DNA from: Thermopolyspora flexuosa
GTDB lineage: Bacteria; Actinomycetota; Actinomycetes; Streptosporangiales; Streptosporangiaceae
NCBI RefSeq assembly: GCF_006716785.1
Contig: NZ_VFPQ01000001.1
Coordinates: forward strand, 124,001-188,000
Reading direction: 5' to 3'
Length of the DNA stretch: 64,000 nucleotides
Part shown: positions 43,903-52,583 of the stretch, piece after piece
How positions within the stretch are numbered: position 1 is the stretch's first letter
Layout: each line of letters opens with the position of its first letter
Notes under the pieces: generated by a model
What the model saw: only the letters and a program-made list of their open reading frames with translations
Database searches by the model: none
Told to the model about the DNA's origin: nothing
Program-made: the position numbers and the translations under genes

Positions 43903-44842
43903 CGGTGTCCTCCTCCCGGACGGTGACCGTGACGGTGGCGTTGCCCCTGACCACCGCGGAGATCGCGCAGCGCCGCTCGGCGACCGGCAGCGCGGCGTCG
44001 AGCACGTCGCGCGGCACGCCCCGCGCGGACACCTCCAGGCGGATGGCGTCGATGGTCCAGCCCGAGGCGTCGATGCGCAGCACGCACGTCCCGGTCACCT
44101 CGACCGACTGGCCGTCGGGGGAGGCGTCGGGCCGTGCCGCGTCGAGCGCGCCGCGCAGCGCCATGGCGAAGCAGGCGGCGTGCGCGGCGGCGAGCAGCTC
44201 CTCGGGGGAGGTGGCGGCCGCGTCGCCGGAGCGTTTGCGCGTCTCCAGCGAGATCGGCAGCGGCCCGGCCGCGCCGGAGCCGAACCCGAGGCTGCCCGCA
44301 CCGCCCCGCAGCGCGCCCTGCCAGGTGGCCTGGGCGGTGCGCCGTACCAGCGCGGTGGGCACGGCGGTGGGCACGGTGGGCTTGGCGTCCGCGGGCGGGG
44401 CGTCGGCGGCCCGCCACTGCGGCTCGATCTCCTCGGGGGTGCGGGCCCGCAGCACCCCGCTGATCTCCAGGTCGTTCCAGACCCGCTGCTCGACGATGCG
44501 GCCGTCGCGCAGCCGGAACCGGTCGACGTAGCGCACCCCGTCGTAGCGGACCCCGGCGTTGTTCTCCCCGTAGAGCGTCCCCATCGACCAGACGACCACG
44601 TCGCCGCCGCCGTCGCGGAACGCCTCGTACTCGGTGCGGTGCTTGTCGACCCACCGGTAGCGGCGGGCCGAGGCCGCCGCGAGCTCCTCCAGGGTGGTGT
44701 ACCGCCGCCCACCCGGGAAGATCATCACGACGTCGTCGGCGAGGTGCTTCGCGGCGGCGGCGTGGTCGCCCCGCCCGACCGCCGCCAGGAAGTCCTCGAC
44801 GACCGCGATGGCCGCGTCGGTGTCACCGGATTGGCCGCTCAT
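43895..44842 (-). CDS. SnoaL-like / OsmC fusion protein
   Basis: A 315-aa fusion. Residues 1-125 form a SnoaL/NTF2-like cone domain (AAIAVVEDFLAAVGRGDHAAAAKHLADDV in part, then RYVDRFRLRDGRIVEQRVW). After a Pro/Ala linker of 35-40 residues comes an OsmC/Ohr domain (about 165-310) with its two redox Cys in HAACFAMALRG and ERRCAISA. The two folds are usually separate genes, so this combination is unusual. ATG 44842 has GGGAGA upstream. The OsmC part could remove organic peroxides formed by the flavin enzymes, while the SnoaL part could bind the substrate; both roles are inference. Confidence 0.82.
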   Translation of the reverse strand: MSGQSGDTDAAIAVVEDFLAAVGRGDHAAAAKHLADDVVMIFPGGRRYTTLEELAAASARRYRWVDKHRTEYEAFRDGGGDVVVWSMGTLYGENNAGVRYDGVRYVDRFRLRDGRIVEQRVWNDLEISGVLRARTPEEIEPQWRAADAPPADAKPTVPTAVPTALVRRTAQATWQGALRGGAGSLGFGSGAAGPLPISLETRKRSGDAAATSPEELLAAAHAACFAMALRGALDAARPDASPDGQSVEVTGTCVLRIDASGWTIDAIRLEVSARGVPRDVLDAALPVAERRCAISAVVRGNATVTVTVREEDTDA

Positions 44843-45021
44843 GGGCGTCTCCCTGATCGAAGATCCTGGGCACGGGCCCCGGCCGGGTGGCCGGGGCCGG
44901 CCCGTCGCTGGCGTGTGGTCCGCGCCCGCGCCCGGTGGACGGCCGGGGGAAACGTCGCCCACCGGGGCGCGGGGCGGGAGCCCCGGCACGGGAACCGGGG
45001 CGGACGGTCACCCTCGTGTCC

Positions 45022-45525
45022 TCACCGGTCGGCGGGGGAGGGGGCCGGTTCGGGCCGGTCGGCGGAGATGCGCTCCGCGGCCCGGCGGATCGCGCGCCGG
45101 ATGCCCGCGTATCCGGTGCACCGGCAGAGCGTGCCGTTGATCGCCTCGTCGATCGCGGCGTCGTCCGGGTCCGGGTTCCGCTCCAGCAGCTCGCAGGTGA
45201 CGAGCAGGGTGCCCGGCAGGCAGAACCCGCACTGGAAGCCGAACTCGTCCCAGAACGCCTGCTGCACCGGGTGCAGCTCGCCGTCCTTGGCGAGGCCCTC
45301 GATCGTGGTGATCTCGGCGCCGTCGGCGGACACCGCGAGCACCGAGCAGGACTTCACCGTCTGTCCGTTCACCAGCACGGTGCACGCCCCGCAGTCGCCG
45401 TTCAGGCACCCGACGTGGGTGCCGGTGAGGCCGACCTCCTCGCGGATCGCGTGCACCAGGAGCCGGCTCGTCTCGACGTCGATCTCGCGTTCCTCACCGT
45501 TGACGGTGATCCGGATCCTGGTCAC
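45022..45525 (-). CDS. Mo-hydroxylase small subunit, two [2Fe-2S] clusters (CoxS type)
   Basis: A 167-aa iron-sulfur subunit. The plant-type cluster is bound by Cys40, Cys45, Cys48 and Cys60 (GCLNGDCGACTV), and the second cluster by Cys99, Cys102, Cys134 and Cys136 (QCGFCLPG, CRCTGY). It passes electrons from the molybdenum site to FAD. GTG 45525 overlaps the FAD subunit stop (GTGA). The gene order large, medium, small differs from the coxMSL order. Confidence 0.93.
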   Translation of the reverse strand: MTRIRITVNGEEREIDVETSRLLVHAIREEVGLTGTHVGCLNGDCGACTVLVNGQTVKSCSVLAVSADGAEITTIEGLAKDGELHPVQQAFWDEFGFQCGFCLPGTLLVTCELLERNPDPDDAAIDEAINGTLCRCTGYAGIRRAIRRAAERISADRPEPAPSPADR

Positions 45526-46376
45526 GGTGTTTCCTCTCCGCCGGCCGCGAGGGCCTTGGCGACGCTTCGGGCAACGATCGCGGGGGCCACCCGCATCCGG
45601 TAGGCGCCGTCCGCGAGGAGGTCGCTCCACGGCTCGGGGACCGCCGCCGCCACGGCCCGGCGCACGTGGTCCCGCCACGCCGGGTCGTCGACGCCGGCGG
45701 ACGGCGGCTCGACGTCGATCAGCCGCGGGGTCTCGGCCACCGCGCCGATCGCCACCCGCAGCGAGCCGTCCGGCCGCGACACCACGGCCGCGGTCACGAT
45801 CGGCCAGCTGCTCTCGGCGAGCTTCAGCTTCGTGTAGCCCGCCGTACCGTCCGGCCGGGGGAGCACGATCGCCGCGAGCACCTCGTCCCTGCGGCGCACG
45901 GTGGCGAAGGCGCCCGTGTAGAACTCCTCCGCGGGCACCTCGCGCACGCCCCGCGCCGAGGCCAGCCGCATCCGCGCGCCGAGCGCGACGAGGCACGCCG
46001 GCACGTCGGAGCACGGGTTGGCGTACGCGGCCGACCCGCCGATCGTGCCCTTGTTGCGGATCTGCGGGCCTCCGGTGATCCCGGAGGAGAGCGTGCGCAG
46101 CAGCGGCACGAGCGCGGCGGCCCGGTCGTCGGAGAGCACCTCGGTGTAGGTGGTGGTGGCGCCGACCACCACCTCGTCGCCCTCCTCCCGGATCCCCGAC
46201 AGGCCCGCCCGGGACAGGTCCACCACCACGTCGGCGGAGGCCCGGCCGTGCGTCAGGTCGGGGATGATCATCGTTCCCCCGCCCAGCACGACGACGTCCC
46301 CGCGGGCCTCGGCGAGGGCCGCGACCACGCCGTCGAGGTCGGGCGGGGCGTGGTAGCCGAAGTTGTTGGTGATCAT
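45522..46376 (-). CDS. Mo-hydroxylase medium subunit, FAD-binding (CoxM type)
   Basis: A 284-aa FAD subunit: GGGTMIIPDL near 32-41 and GTIGGSAAYANPCSD near 112-126 are the two FAD motifs of the xanthine dehydrogenase/CO-dehydrogenase medium subunits; the CO-dehydrogenase C-terminal domain follows from about 175. It reoxidises on a quinone, NAD or another acceptor. Its start overlaps the stop of the large subunit gene as ATGA, and its stop overlaps the small subunit start. Confidence 0.92.
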   Translation of the reverse strand: MITNNFGYHAPPDLDGVVAALAEARGDVVVLGGGTMIIPDLTHGRASADVVVDLSRAGLSGIREEGDEVVVGATTTYTEVLSDDRAAALVPLLRTLSSGITGGPQIRNKGTIGGSAAYANPCSDVPACLVALGARMRLASARGVREVPAEEFYTGAFATVRRRDEVLAAIVLPRPDGTAGYTKLKLAESSWPIVTAAVVSRPDGSLRVAIGAVAETPRLIDVEPPSAGVDDPAWRDHVRRAVAAAVPEPWSDLLADGAYRMRVAPAIVARSVAKALAAGGEETP

Positions 46377-48754
46377 GAGCTGCGCGCCTCGTCGATGAGA
46401 GCCAGAACGACCGGAGGGGTGAGCGGCACCTGCCGCACCGTGACGCCGAACGGCGCGAGCGCGTCCTCGATCGCGTTCGCCACCGCGGCCTGCGCGCCGC
46501 CGACCCCGGCCTCGCCCGCGCCCTTGTTGCCGTACATCGTGTACGGGCTCGGCGTGACCTGGTGCTCCAGCCGGGGCACCGGCAGGTCCGCCGGGCGCGG
46601 CAGCATGTACGCCTTGAAGCGGTCGCTGAGCAGCCGCCCGTCCGCGTCGAACACCAGCCGCTCGGTGAGCGCGGCGCCCACGCCCATCGCGATCGCCCCG
46701 TGCGCCTGCCCTTCGACCAGCGCCGGGTTGATCATCACGCCGCAGTCGTGGGCCATCACGAAGTCGAGCAGCCTCGCTTGCCCGGTCTCCGCGTCGACCT
46801 CGACCACGGCCGCGTGCAGCGCGCTCGAGTAGGTCGGGTACGGCTGGATCCGGCCGTGCTCGTCCGGGACGTGGTCGATGTTCCCCGGCTTGAACGCACG
46901 GGTCGCCTCGAGCGTCGGCTCCACGCCGGACGCCTCCGCGAACGCCCGGGTGAGGATCGCCGCCGCGACCTCCGGCACCGGTACGGCACGGCCGTCCCCG
47001 GCCCGTACCTCGCCGTCGGCCACGGTCACCGCGTCCGGGTCGGCCCCGAGCAGCCGCGCGCCCACCGTGGCGATCTTCTTCCGCAGGTCGCGGGCGGCGA
47101 GGGCGGCCGAGCCGCCGCCGGTCACCATGCCGCGCCCGCTGAAGTTGCCGAACCCGTTCGGGCACCGGTCGGTGTCGCCTTGGACCACGGTGATCCACTC
47201 GAGCGGCACGCCCAGCTCGTCGGCGACGATCTGGGCGATCCCGGTGTCGTTGCCGCCGCCCGGGCTCGTCACCCCGGTGAGCACGGTGACCCCGCCGGTC
47301 ATGCTCATCCGCACCGTGGTGACGTCGAACCCGGAGACGAACGTGCCGGGGCTGTCGGCCGACTCGGGGGTGAGCTCGAAGGCGAGCCCGATCCCCAGGT
47401 ACCGGCCCTGCTCGCGCAGCTCCGCCTGCCGCCTGCGCAGCCGCTCGTAGCCGAGCGCCTTGAGCGCCTTGTCGAGCAGCCCGGGGAAGTCCCCGCTGTC
47501 GATGTTCAGCCCGGCCGGGGTCCGGTACGGGAAGCGGTCCGGCGGGACGAAGTTGGCCCGGCGGACCTCCGCCGGGTCGAGCCCCAGGCGGCGGGCCACC
47601 AGGTCCACGACGCGCTCCATCACGAAGTGCGCCGAGTCCTTGCCGAACCCGCGGGCGGCGGAGAGCGGCGGCTTGTTCGTCACCACGACGTGCAGCTCCA
47701 CCTGTACGGCGGGCACGAGGTAGCCGGAGGAGAGCGTGGTCGCCGTCATGTTCGGCATCGCCCAGCCCGCCTGCGCGGTCATCGTGCCCGCGTCGGCGAT
47801 CACGCGGTCCCGGAGCGCCGTGATGCGCCCGTCCCGCGTCACCCCGACCTCGACGTGGTGCACCTGCTCGCGGGCGCCCAGGAGGAGGGACTCGTGGCGG
47901 TCCTCGATCCACTTCACCGGCGCGCCGGCGAGCCGGCTGAGGACGCAGACGAGCACCTCCTCCGGGTGGCCCTGCATCTTGAGCCCGAAGGCGCCGCCGA
48001 CTCGGGCGGTGACCACGCGGATCCGCGTCTCGTCGATGCCGAGACTCCTGGCGACCATCCACCGCAGCTGGTGCGGGTTCTGCAGCGACCCGTAGACGGT
48101 GAGCGTGCCGTCCATCCGGTCCCAGGACGCGAGGTATCCCCGCGGCTCCATCGGGGCTGTCGAGGTGCGCCCGGTCCGGATCGTCTCGGTGATGACGAGG
48201 TCGGCCCCGGCGAGCGCGGCGTCCACGTCGCCGGTGCCGTACCACCGGTGCAGGACCACGTTGTCCGGCCACTCGTCGTAAACGCGCGGCGCGTCCGGCG
48301 CGAGCGCCGCCTCGGCGTCGAGCACGTGCGGCAGCCGCTCGTACTCCACCCGGACCAGCCGGGCGGCCGCCTCGGCCTCCCGGCGGGTCCGGGCGACCAC
48401 GGCGGCGACCGGCTGGCCCGCGTACACCACGGTCCCGTGGGCGAGGCAGCGGATGTCGACGCCCCGCGCGCCCCGCACCACCGGGTCGATGAAGTACGGG
48501 ATCGGGCCCGCGTGCTCGGCCGCCTGCTCGCCGGTGAGCACGAGGACCACGCCCGGGCTGCGCTCCGCCTCGGTGACGTCGATGCGCCGGATGCGCGCGT
48601 GCGCCACCTCGCTGCGCACCACCACCGCGTGGAGCATGCCCGGCAGGGTGATGTCGTCGACGAAACGGCCGCGGCCGGTGAGCAGGACGTCGCCGTCCGC
48701 CTTGCGGACCGACGAGCCGATGGCCGGGCCGCGCCGGGTGGCGGCCTGGCTCAT
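46373..48754 (-). CDS. Mo-hydroxylase large subunit, molybdopterin-binding (xanthine dehydrogenase/CoxL type)
   Basis: A 793-aa subunit with the aldehyde oxidase a/b hammerhead domain (about 15-130) and Mo-cofactor domains. Motifs are GGAFGLKMQGHPEE near 255, PPLSAARGFGKDSAH near 355 and NGFGNFSGRGMVTGGG near 535 (the Mo-cofactor loop). The base Glu is in NKGAGEAGVGG near the C-terminus, where the family usually has GVGE. It lacks the CO-dehydrogenase AYRCSFR signature, so the substrate is an organic molecule, most likely an N-heterocycle or aldehyde. It overlaps the AllA-like gene upstream (ATGA). It needs MCD-type Mo-cofactor and an XdhC-like maturase that are not encoded in this window. 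Confidence 0.92.
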   Translation of the reverse strand: MSQAATRRGPAIGSSVRKADGDVLLTGRGRFVDDITLPGMLHAVVVRSEVAHARIRRIDVTEAERSPGVVLVLTGEQAAEHAGPIPYFIDPVVRGARGVDIRCLAHGTVVYAGQPVAAVVARTRREAEAAARLVRVEYERLPHVLDAEAALAPDAPRVYDEWPDNVVLHRWYGTGDVDAALAGADLVITETIRTGRTSTAPMEPRGYLASWDRMDGTLTVYGSLQNPHQLRWMVARSLGIDETRIRVVTARVGGAFGLKMQGHPEEVLVCVLSRLAGAPVKWIEDRHESLLLGAREQVHHVEVGVTRDGRITALRDRVIADAGTMTAQAGWAMPNMTATTLSSGYLVPAVQVELHVVVTNKPPLSAARGFGKDSAHFVMERVVDLVARRLGLDPAEVRRANFVPPDRFPYRTPAGLNIDSGDFPGLLDKALKALGYERLRRRQAELREQGRYLGIGLAFELTPESADSPGTFVSGFDVTTVRMSMTGGVTVLTGVTSPGGGNDTGIAQIVADELGVPLEWITVVQGDTDRCPNGFGNFSGRGMVTGGGSAALAARDLRKKIATVGARLLGADPDAVTVADGEVRAGDGRAVPVPEVAAAILTRAFAEASGVEPTLEATRAFKPGNIDHVPDEHGRIQPYPTYSSALHAAVVEVDAETGQARLLDFVMAHDCGVMINPALVEGQAHGAIAMGVGAALTERLVFDADGRLLSDRFKAYMLPRPADLPVPRLEHQVTPSPYTMYGNKGAGEAGVGGAQAAVANAIEDALAPFGVTVRQVPLTPPVVLALIDEARSS

Positions 48755-49326
48755 GGCAACTTGACCCGGATCCGCTGGCCGACCCGGTAGACGGGGTTGC
48801 GCTTCTCGACGTCGTACATGTCGAGCTCGCCGTTCTCGTCGAGCCGCTGCTGCAGGCCCTTGGTGAGCCGCTCGTGGCTGGTGATGAGGAACATCTGGCC
48901 GTCGATCGAGGGGAACGGGGGCTCGTGCCAGGTGCCGCGGTGCAGGTTGATGCACACGTCACCCGGGATGATGAACGCCCGGACCGTCTCCAGCGGGGGG
49001 AAGCCGTTCACCAGCGGCACGTCCGGCGGCGCCACCACGGCCACGTACGGCTGCCCGCCGAGCGGGATCATCGTCTGGGTCATCTCGACGTGGCGCTCCA
49101 GGTTCTTCACGGTGTCACCGCGAAGGCCGACCCGGAACACCAGGAACTCCGGCGGGGTGTCGGAGTCGAGCTTCACCGGGCCGTGGACCCGGTTCTTGCC
49201 CTGGTAGAAGTCGATGGGCAGCCGCGGGGTGGCGTCGAGCGACATCACCTCGCCGAACGGGGCGAAGTCCTCCGCGGTCACCTCTTGCGGGGTGAGCAGG
49301 TGCTCTGGGATCTCGAGGCTGGACAA
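48751..49326 (-). CDS. Ureidoglycolate lyase (AllA)-family protein
   Basis: A 191-aa protein of the AllA cupin-like family: HVEMTQTMIPLGGQPYVAVVAPP near 90 (given in part), a RAFIIPGDVCINLHRGTWHEPPFP motif near 128 and an FLITS strand. AllA releases urea and glyoxylate from ureidoglycolate, but other members act on unknown substrates, so the annotation is a family call. A TTG start at 49326 is chosen with GGAGGA four bases upstream; no ATG or GTG fits. The C-terminal 35 residues (NGELDMYDVEKRNPVYRVGQ) are extra compared with the usual 160-170 aa length. It ends inside the Mo large subunit start. Confidence 0.75.
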   Translation of the reverse strand: MSSLEIPEHLLTPQEVTAEDFAPFGEVMSLDATPRLPIDFYQGKNRVHGPVKLDSDTPPEFLVFRVGLRGDTVKNLERHVEMTQTMIPLGGQPYVAVVAPPDVPLVNGFPPLETVRAFIIPGDVCINLHRGTWHEPPFPSIDGQMFLITSHERLTKGLQQRLDENGELDMYDVEKRNPVYRVGQRIRVKLP

Positions 49327-49496
49327 TGCGTCCTCCGATGATCGTTGCTGGGCGGGATGGTCGCGGGGGCGTGGCGTGGGGACGGCCCGGCGACGCGGGC
49401 CGGGGTGGGCGGCCCACCCCGCGGTGGCCGTACGGCCGAGCGGGGCGGACCGCCGCCTGCCGGTCGATCGGTCGGTCGGGGGATCGCGGGGGCTGA

Positions 49497-50930
49497 TCAA
49501 CCGGCCGGCCGTGCCACGGGCTCACCCGGTGGTGGTGAGGCGCTTGGGGAGCCCGGGAGCTCGGGGGTGAGGAGGGCGAGCAGGTCGGCGACGGCCGCGT
49601 CCGCGGGCGGGTCGAGCAGCAGCCCGGCCGCCCGGTCCGCGTTGCCCTCCCCGGCCACGGGCGCGACGTACCGCAGGAACTTGCCGACCAGCTCGTCCCG
49701 GGTGAGCGGGGCGCGCCGGTCGCCCGCGGGCAGGTCGACGAAGCGCTCGTACCGCTCGCCGGACCGCGTGGTGACGGTCACCCGGGTGGCGGTGTACTCC
49801 GGGTAGCGGGCGTTCATCCGGTCCGAGGCGTGGATCCGGACGACGGCCGCCACCCGGTGCACCAGCGGGTCGGCGATCCGGTCCGGCGCGTACTGCGCGC
49901 CGGTCACGTCCCGGTCGACCAGCGCCGCGGCCGCCACGTACGGCAGGCTCAGCGTGCACGGGATCGCCGAGCCGCCCGGCTCGACGGTGCGGTCGACGAG
50001 CACGCGGGCGACGTCGTAGGTCTCCACGTCGACGTCGGCGATCTCCGCCGGGTCGAGGTCGTGCTCGGTGGCGATGGCCACGCACGCCTGGGCCGCGCCG
50101 TGGGTGTGCCGGCAGCCCGCGAACCGCTTCTGGTGCACCTCGAGGATCGTCCACTCCTCGCCGAGCCCGGCGGTCAGCGCCGGGTCGCCGGGCGCGCCGC
50201 GGAACAGCGCGACCAGGCCCTTGGGGTGCTCGAGCACCTGCGGCCAGCCGGTGAGCCCGGCCTTGGCGTGCAGCGCGCCCTCGGCCCCGGCCCGCGCGAT
50301 CTGCCCGGCGAACGCGGGCTTCGCGGTGGGCCCGGCGAAGATCGACTCGATCATGATCGCGGGGACGAAGAACGCCGCGGCGCCCATCGCCGAGACGATC
50401 CCGCCGGCGTCGAGGCCGAGCAGCCGGGCGCACCCGGCGGCCGCGCCGTACCCGGCCGCGATCGGGAACCAGCCCGCCGCGGTGGCGCCCGGGTGCAGCA
50501 CCCGGCCGATCCGGTTCGCCACCTCGTACGCCGCGACCGCCGCGACGGTGAGGTCGCGCAGGCCCGCGCCGGTGGCCTCGGCCACGGCGAGCAGCGCGGG
50601 CAGCGCGTGCGACGGGTGGAAGCCGCCGAACCGGTAGCCGTCCTGGTGCTCGAGCACGTCGGCGGCGCAGCCGTTGAGGTACGCGGCGTCGGTGACCGGC
50701 GCGGCGAAGCCCGCGCCCAGCACCGTGGCCTCCGGCCTCCCGCCGCGGGCCCGTACCAGCTCGGTGATCGCCCTGACCTCGGGCACCCGGCCGCCCGCGA
50801 GGGCGGTGCCGAAGAAGTCGAGCAGCAGCGCCCGCGCCTTCGCGACCACCTCGTCCGGCAGGTCCTCGTAACGGAGGCCGGCCGCGAAGCGGGCGAGGGC
50901 GGCGGTCGCCCCGGTGTCCGGTTCGCTCAT
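49497..50930 (-). CDS. MmgE/PrpD family protein, second copy
   Basis: A 477-aa member of the PrpD superfamily: LNGCAADVLEHQDGYRFGGFHPSHALPALLA near 85-115 (in part), the KAGLTGWPQVLEHPKGLVALF region near 223 and QKRFAGCRHTHGAAQA near 265. The active-site segments differ from the first copy (HQDG in place of DYDDTH), so they probably catalyse different dehydration, isomerisation or decarboxylation steps. ATG 50930 overlaps the stop of the ABC ATPase gene by one base. A 170-base gap then separates it from the AllA-like gene, the longest in this half of the operon. Confidence 0.85.
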   Translation of the reverse strand: MSEPDTGATAALARFAAGLRYEDLPDEVVAKARALLLDFFGTALAGGRVPEVRAITELVRARGGRPEATVLGAGFAAPVTDAAYLNGCAADVLEHQDGYRFGGFHPSHALPALLAVAEATGAGLRDLTVAAVAAYEVANRIGRVLHPGATAAGWFPIAAGYGAAAGCARLLGLDAGGIVSAMGAAAFFVPAIMIESIFAGPTAKPAFAGQIARAGAEGALHAKAGLTGWPQVLEHPKGLVALFRGAPGDPALTAGLGEEWTILEVHQKRFAGCRHTHGAAQACVAIATEHDLDPAEIADVDVETYDVARVLVDRTVEPGGSAIPCTLSLPYVAAAALVDRDVTGAQYAPDRIADPLVHRVAAVVRIHASDRMNARYPEYTATRVTVTTRSGERYERFVDLPAGDRRAPLTRDELVGKFLRYVAPVAGEGNADRAAGLLLDPPADAAVADLLALLTPELPGSPSASPPPGEPVARPAG

Positions 50931-51769
50931 CACGCCTCGCCGAGCTGCTCGCGCAGGTGGTGGGCGATCTCGCCGAACCGCGGCGCCTTGGTGATCTCCA
51001 GGGGCCGCGGCCGGGGGAAGTCGACCTCGACGATGTCCTGGATCCGGCCGGGCCGCTGGGAGAGCAGCACGATCCGGTCCGCCAGGTACACCGCCTCGGA
51101 GATCGAGTGGGTGACGAGCACGACCGTCTTGCCGGTCTCCAGCCACAGCTCCTGGAGCATCACGTTCATGCGGTCGCGCGTCATCGCGTCGAGCGCGCCG
51201 AACGGCTCGTCCATGAGCAGGATGGACGGGTTGTGGATGAGCGCCCGCGCGATCGCCACCCGCTGCTGCATGCCGCCGGACAGCGCCCGCGGGTAGTGGT
51301 CGAGGAAGGCGGCGAGGCCCACCATCTCGGCGAGCTCCGCGGCCCGGCGGCGCCGCTCCTTGCGGCTCACCCGCTTGACCTCGAGCGGGAGGGCGATGTT
51401 CTTCCAGATCCGCCGCCAGGGCAGCAGCGTGGCCTGCTGGAAGACGAACCCGAGCGAGCCGAGCGCGTCCCGGGAGGGCTCGGTGTCCCCCTCGGCGAAC
51501 AGCGGCCGGTCGCCGATCACGATCGAGCCCTCGGTCGGGGTGATGAGGCCGCCCAGCATGCGCAGCAGGGTGGTCTTGCCGCAGCCCGACGGGCCGAGCA
51601 GGACGACGAACTCGCCCGGCCTGATCTCCAGGTCGGTCGGGAGCAGGGCGCGTACCCGCCCGCCGTCGCCGACGTACTCCTTCCCGACCCCGCGGATGGA
51701 GATCGCCGCGCCGCTGCCCGCGCCGGACCTGTCCTTCTCCGGCCGTCCGCCGGGGGCGGGTTGCTGCAT
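50930..51769 (-). CDS. ABC importer ATP-binding protein (SsuB/TauB type)
   Basis: A 279-aa ATPase: Walker A LGPSGCGKT near 58-66, Q-loop FVFQQATLLPWRR near 110, signature ALSGGMQQRVAIARAL near 160-175, Walker B ILLMDEPFGALD near 184-195, switch VTHSISEAVYLADR near 216-229. This pattern is the nitrate/sulfonate/taurine importer group. ATG 51769 is chosen with GGAGCGACG upstream; the frame is open to ATG 51823, which overlaps the cupin stop. Its permease and binding protein are encoded at 55137 and 54058, with cupin and flavoprotein genes between, which shows enzymes and transporter evolved as one unit. Confidence 0.9.
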   Translation of the reverse strand: MQQPAPGGRPEKDRSGAGSGAAISIRGVGKEYVGDGGRVRALLPTDLEIRPGEFVVLLGPSGCGKTTLLRMLGGLITPTEGSIVIGDRPLFAEGDTEPSRDALGSLGFVFQQATLLPWRRIWKNIALPLEVKRVSRKERRRRAAELAEMVGLAAFLDHYPRALSGGMQQRVAIARALIHNPSILLMDEPFGALDAMTRDRMNVMLQELWLETGKTVVLVTHSISEAVYLADRIVLLSQRPGRIQDIVEVDFPRPRPLEITKAPRFGEIAHHLREQLGEA

Positions 51770-51812
51770 CGTCGCTCCAGGGGTGGTGGGGATGGTGCTC
51801 ACGTGGCCGTGT

Positions 51813-52583
51813 TCAGTCGGCATAGGCGCTCTCTGACAACTCGTCCCAGCGCCCGCCCGGGCCGGGAGTGCGGTACTCGGTGGTGGGGGCGGCGTCGGAA
51901 CGGATGAACGACATCGTTCCGCCGCGCGAGTAGAGGGGGCCGTGGAAGACGTCGGGAGAGCGGAAGAAGTAGCCCCCGGCGCGCATCACGCCGAGCGGGC
52001 CCATGAGGACGTCCCCGTAGATCTTGAAGGACTCCTCGTAGACCGGGTGCGCCTCCTCCATCGGCGACTTCCAGCCGGGGAGCATCGCCGCGAGATAGAT
52101 ATAAGCGGTGTCGTCGTGGCGCAGCACCTTCGACATCGCGCCCGGCTCGAGCTGCACCTCACCGCTCCACCCGGCCGGCACCCACGGGATGCGCTCGGTG
52201 GCGATGCGGAGCAGCGGCTCGCCGGAGCCGGTGCCGGAGGCGAAGCCGGGCGCGCCCCAGAACCCGCAGTAGAGCACGAGGCCGCGCGGCGAGGCGGTGA
52301 GGTCGATCTCCGTGCCCGCCTTGGCGTAGACGTAGTCGTTCACCTTGAGCGGCTCGCCGTCGAGCACGCCCTCGCCGGAGAGCACGTAGATGTCGACGGC
52401 GCTCGCCAGCACGCCCCTGTGCCGGCCGGTGAGGCGGACGAGCGTGGTCTCCGCGCCGTCGGTCGCGTCCCGGCTGAGCACCTTCTTCAGCCCGCCCTGG
52501 GCGAAGCCGAACTCACCCTCGGGGACCGGCTGCCAGGGCAGGTCCTGGCTCTGGATGAAGTCGACGTCGGGCCGGTTCCACAT
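51813..52583 (-). CDS. Bicupin protein (DUF4437-like)
   Basis: A 256-aa cytosolic protein with two cupin halves. The first carries LKKVLSRDATDGAETTLVRL and VDIYVLSGEGVLDGEPLKVNDYVYAKAGTEIDL around 25-110 (in part), the second GAMSKVLRHDDTAYIYLAAMLPG, HPVYEESFKIYGDV and FRSPDVFHGPLYS around 150-230. Metal-ligand His/Glu are evident in the second half (HPVYEE, FHGP) but not in the first. It looks like the DUF4437 group and resembles ureidoglycine aminohydrolase (AllE) in overall plan. TGATG overlap links it to the flavoprotein gene. Confidence 0.75.
   Translation of the reverse strand: MWNRPDVDFIQSQDLPWQPVPEGEFGFAQGGLKKVLSRDATDGAETTLVRLTGRHRGVLASAVDIYVLSGEGVLDGEPLKVNDYVYAKAGTEIDLTASPRGLVLYCGFWGAPGFASGTGSGEPLLRIATERIPWVPAGWSGEVQLEPGAMSKVLRHDDTAYIYLAAMLPGWKSPMEEAHPVYEESFKIYGDVLMGPLGVMRAGGYFFRSPDVFHGPLYSRGGTMSFIRSDAAPTTEYRTPGPGGRWDELSESAYAD

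Noticed and set aside
46562-48790. 742-codon plus-strand frame across the Mo large subunit gene
   Set aside because: It is a high-GC shadow; the minus strand has all hydroxylase motifs.
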